Source: Psychrosphaera haliotis
Lineage (GTDB): Bacteria; Pseudomonadota; Gammaproteobacteria; Enterobacterales; Alteromonadaceae
DNA: 64,000 bases
Assembly (NCBI RefSeq): GCF_009728465.1
Contig: NZ_WOCD01000003.1
Location: 248,001 to 312,000, forward strand
Reading direction: 5' to 3'
The notes under the pieces were generated by a model. The model saw only the letters and a program-made list of their open reading frames with translations, was not told the DNA's origin and made no database searches. Positions within the stretch are counted from its first letter, which is position 1, and every line of letters begins with the position of its first letter. Below, in pieces: positions 62,215-64,000 of the stretch. A program made the translations under genes and the position numbers.

Positions 62215-62706
62215 TCAAGGTTGTGTAGAGAGTAAACTTGAGTTTTCTTTTAACAATTCAAAAAACCATTCAACGATAAAGGCGAATTCAGGTATGAGAA
62301 TTGAGTTTTGCCACCAAAGCGAGTCACTCGAGGGCGTCAGTGTATCTAAAAAGAGTAATGTAGCTGCAACGATAAGCGCACCTCTTAGGCCGCCAAATAT
62401 CATTCCAAGCATTTTATCTGTGCCGGTTAAACCGGTAAATTGGACTATTTCAGAGAGTATATGATTAACCATCGCACCTAGAATAAGTGTGATAATAAAG
62501 AGAATAGCAATGGCAGAGCCATTTCGAACCATTTCTTTTTCGATGCCGGTTAAGTAAGAAGCTAGATACGGGTAAAATTGGCTGGCCACAAAAAAGGCCC
62601 CGACCCAAACAGCCAGAGACACTGACTCTTTCACGAAACCTCGCACCAAACTAACCAATGATGAGATCGCAATAATTGCAATAATTGCGTAATCAATCCA
62701 TACCAT
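62215..62706 (-). CDS. cvpA: CvpA family membrane protein
   Basis: The 163-residue protein has four membrane helices and the family start [27 protein letters not shown], with [20 protein letters not shown] near residue 100. CvpA was found through colicin V production and affects envelope integrity. The ATG at 62706 matches E. coli CvpA; the frame from GTG at 62724 would add six residues. Confidence 0.93.
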   Translation of the reverse strand: MVWIDYAIIAIIAISSLVSLVRGFVKESVSLAVWVGAFFVASQFYPYLASYLTGIEKEMVRNGSAIAILFIITLILGAMVNHILSEIVQFTGLTGTDKMLGMIFGGLRGALIVAATLLFLDTLTPSSDSLWWQNSILIPEFAFIVEWFFELLKENSSLLSTQP

Positions 62707-62771
62707 AAAAAACAACTTTTCCACGGGTAATTTTCGGCGCGAAGTCTACCAGAACCAGTTTAGTCAGGCTA

Positions 62772-63440
62772 CTAATTTCTAGTATCAAAACGTGTAATCT
62801 TACCGACTAAACCATTTATTTCTTTTATTTTAAGCTGGGTTTTCACAAGTATATCTTTGTCTTGTTCTGGCCCAACATACACTTTAGACAATACCCCAGC
62901 TTGTGTTTTCACCGGCTTTGTATAAGTCTCAATACCTGCTTTACGAAGCGTTTCGCGCAGTGTCACCACATTTTCTTTATGTTTAAAACTTCCAAGTTGT
63001 AATATCCACATTGGTTTCTGAAAGTCGTCTTGTATTTTTGTCGTTATTTCTGCTTTAACGTCTTCGCTTTGGGTTTTAACTTCTGTTGATGCATTGCTAT
63101 CTGGGGCAATAATATTTGTTGCCGCAACATTGTTATCATCAGCTTCCGTTTCGTTTGCATTTTCATTCGCTATTGTAGTGCTGGCACTGTTATCAGAAAT
63201 AGTTTCATCTACAGCAATTTCGTCGCTGTCTGATGGAATGTTAGCAATGGCTTCTTCAACAAGATCAACCGGAAACTTACTTTCACTAGGTTCTTGTTCA
63301 AACGCAGGTTTAGCAGGTATTTTTTTAAAGTCCGCTTTAGTTGCTTCCTTTTTGCCATCTAACAAGTCAGGTAAAAATACGACCCCAGCAATAACTACTA
63401 TTAACATTCCCAATAGTCGTTGTTTTATCATGTCTGTCAC
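62772..63440 (-). CDS. dedD: DedD-like SPOR-domain cell-division protein
   Basis: The 222-residue protein has a short N-terminal membrane helix (QRLLGMLIVVIAGVVFLPDLLDG), an acidic Ser/Asn/Glu-rich linker and a C-terminal SPOR domain (PMWILQLGSFKHKENVVTLRETLRKAGIETYTKPV ... RVYVGP-like KVYVGPEQ). SPOR domains bind denuded septal peptidoglycan. GTG at 63440 overlaps the folC stop (GTGA) and has AGAGG five bases upstream; an ATG at 63431 is possible. Confidence 0.9.
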   Translation of the reverse strand: MTDMIKQRLLGMLIVVIAGVVFLPDLLDGKKEATKADFKKIPAKPAFEQEPSESKFPVDLVEEAIANIPSDSDEIAVDETISDNSASTTIANENANETEADDNNVAATNIIAPDSNASTEVKTQSEDVKAEITTKIQDDFQKPMWILQLGSFKHKENVVTLRETLRKAGIETYTKPVKTQAGVLSKVYVGPEQDKDILVKTQLKIKEINGLVGKITRFDTRN

Positions 63441-64000
63441 AGTGACCTCTTTTCTTTGTTATTATTCTTTAAAATATCACACACAGTGTAAAATGATCCG
63501 AACCCAAGTAAAAGCTCTTCCTCTTGTTGTTCGAGCTTAGCTTGAGCCCAAGCTGATCCTACGCTGGAATAGACTGAAACATTTTTTGCACCTAGATCTT
63601 CTAGCACGGCTTGAATTGATTCCGCTTTTGCGGCTCTCGGATTAGCCTCTAGCTCTCCAATATGCCAATGTGAAACGCTTTTTACCATAATCGCTAGCGT
63701 CTCTTTAATATCTTTATCCTTCATCATAGCGACAACCGCATGAATACCATTTATATGTTTAAAAGCATCATTGGAAGCTAAAGTATCGCTTAAATATGCT
63801 ATCGCATGCGGGTTGTGTGCAACGTCCACCATTTGTAGAGGTTTGCTACAAAGTATTTGCATACGCCCTGGCAACGAGAAGTTTTTGATTACTTTATTTA
63901 ATAGGCCTTCCGTTAACTCTATATTCAATTCGATTAGAGTTTGAATGGCAGTGGCTATATTTTGTCTCGGCACAAAGTTGGAATTTAACTGCTCAAATAC
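63437..64000 (-). CDS. folC: Folylpolyglutamate/dihydrofolate synthase, C-terminal part
   Basis: The last 187 residues of FolC lie in the window; the frame is open to the right edge, so the start is outside. LPGRMQILCSKPLQMVDVAHNPHAIAYL carries the conserved DVAHNPH, and GFGSFYTVCDIL is near the end. The enzyme adds glutamates to folates and makes dihydrofolate. The upstream frame start at 63973 is not a real start. The stop overlaps dedD. Confidence 0.93.
   Translation of the reverse strand, partial: VFEQLNSNFVPRQNIATAIQTLIELNIELTEGLLNKVIKNFSLPGRMQILCSKPLQMVDVAHNPHAIAYLSDTLASNDAFKHINGIHAVVAMMKDKDIKETLAIMVKSVSHWHIGELEANPRAAKAESIQAVLEDLGAKNVSVYSSVGSAWAQAKLEQQEEELLLGFGSFYTVCDILKNNNKEKRSL

Overview
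The window reads as chromosomal DNA of a marine gammaproteobacterium of the Alteromonadales. The basis is moderately AT-rich sequence, the conserved blocks tig-clpP-clpX-lon-hupB-ppiD, uvrY-uvrC-pgsA-tRNA and cvpA-purF, a YeeN-type YebC protein, a TIGR03643/DUF2805 protein and a chromosomal integron. Placement near Colwelliaceae, Pseudoalteromonadaceae or Psychrosphaera is inference. There is no rRNA, CRISPR array, prophage or insertion sequence.

Region 1 (1-7.3 kb) is the distal part of a sedentary chromosomal integron. Nine well-formed attC sites of about 100 bp separate cassettes. Five cassettes carry toxin-antitoxin pairs (ParDE-like, RHH/RelE, CcdAB, RelB/RelE-like, YefM-YoeB), and each pair has its own palindromic operator candidate. 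Other cassettes carry a small membrane protein, a secreted protein with a calcium-loop motif, a P-loop kinase, and one cassette with no convincing ORF. The attC sites point so that the integrase and attI should lie to the left, outside the window. To the right the sites decay, ending in an 8-bp repeat (ten units) that may have grown from an attC fragment.

Region 2 (7.4-32.9 kb) is mixed chromosomal content: GNAT, VOC, GFA and MarC proteins, YehS, an ATP-grasp ligase, a DMT exporter, a 2OG-Fe(II) oxygenase, SIMPL and FAH-family proteins, and a compact methyltransferase / pentapeptide-repeat membrane protein / hydrolase cluster. Then come lipocalin Blc, a TonB-dependent receptor, a GbsR-like regulator with a cyanide-insensitive-type bd oxidase (cioAB), a bacterial BMT5-like methyltransferase with a zinc finger, RraA-like, SEC-C, RluA (frameshifted), cytochrome b561, YebC, CorA and MscS proteins.

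Region 3 (33-42.2 kb) has a seven-gene tRNA array (Gly, Cys, Leu, Gly, Gly, Leu, Gly in transcription order) downstream of pgsA, uvrC and uvrY, then maiA, tyrR, phhA and a methionine gamma-lyase gene. A perfect TyrR box lies upstream of the lyase/phhA operon, so the neighbouring tyrR product probably controls it.

Region 4 (42.2-50.3 kb) is the phage-shock module pspABC facing pspF, followed by an overlapping sapABCDF peptide-transport operon whose sapD is frameshifted. Region 5 (50.3-64 kb) has ppiD, tRNA-Asp, hupB, lon, clpX, clpP, tig (two frameshifts), a five-gene tRNA cluster (Pro, Arg, His, Leu, Pro), folD, and purF-cvpA-dedD-folC, the last running off the window.

Two patterns cut across regions. 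Short tandem repeats of 6-24 bp recur between and inside genes. Three conserved genes (rluA, sapD, tig) together carry four single-base indels, all in short homopolymers, which raises the question of base-calling error.
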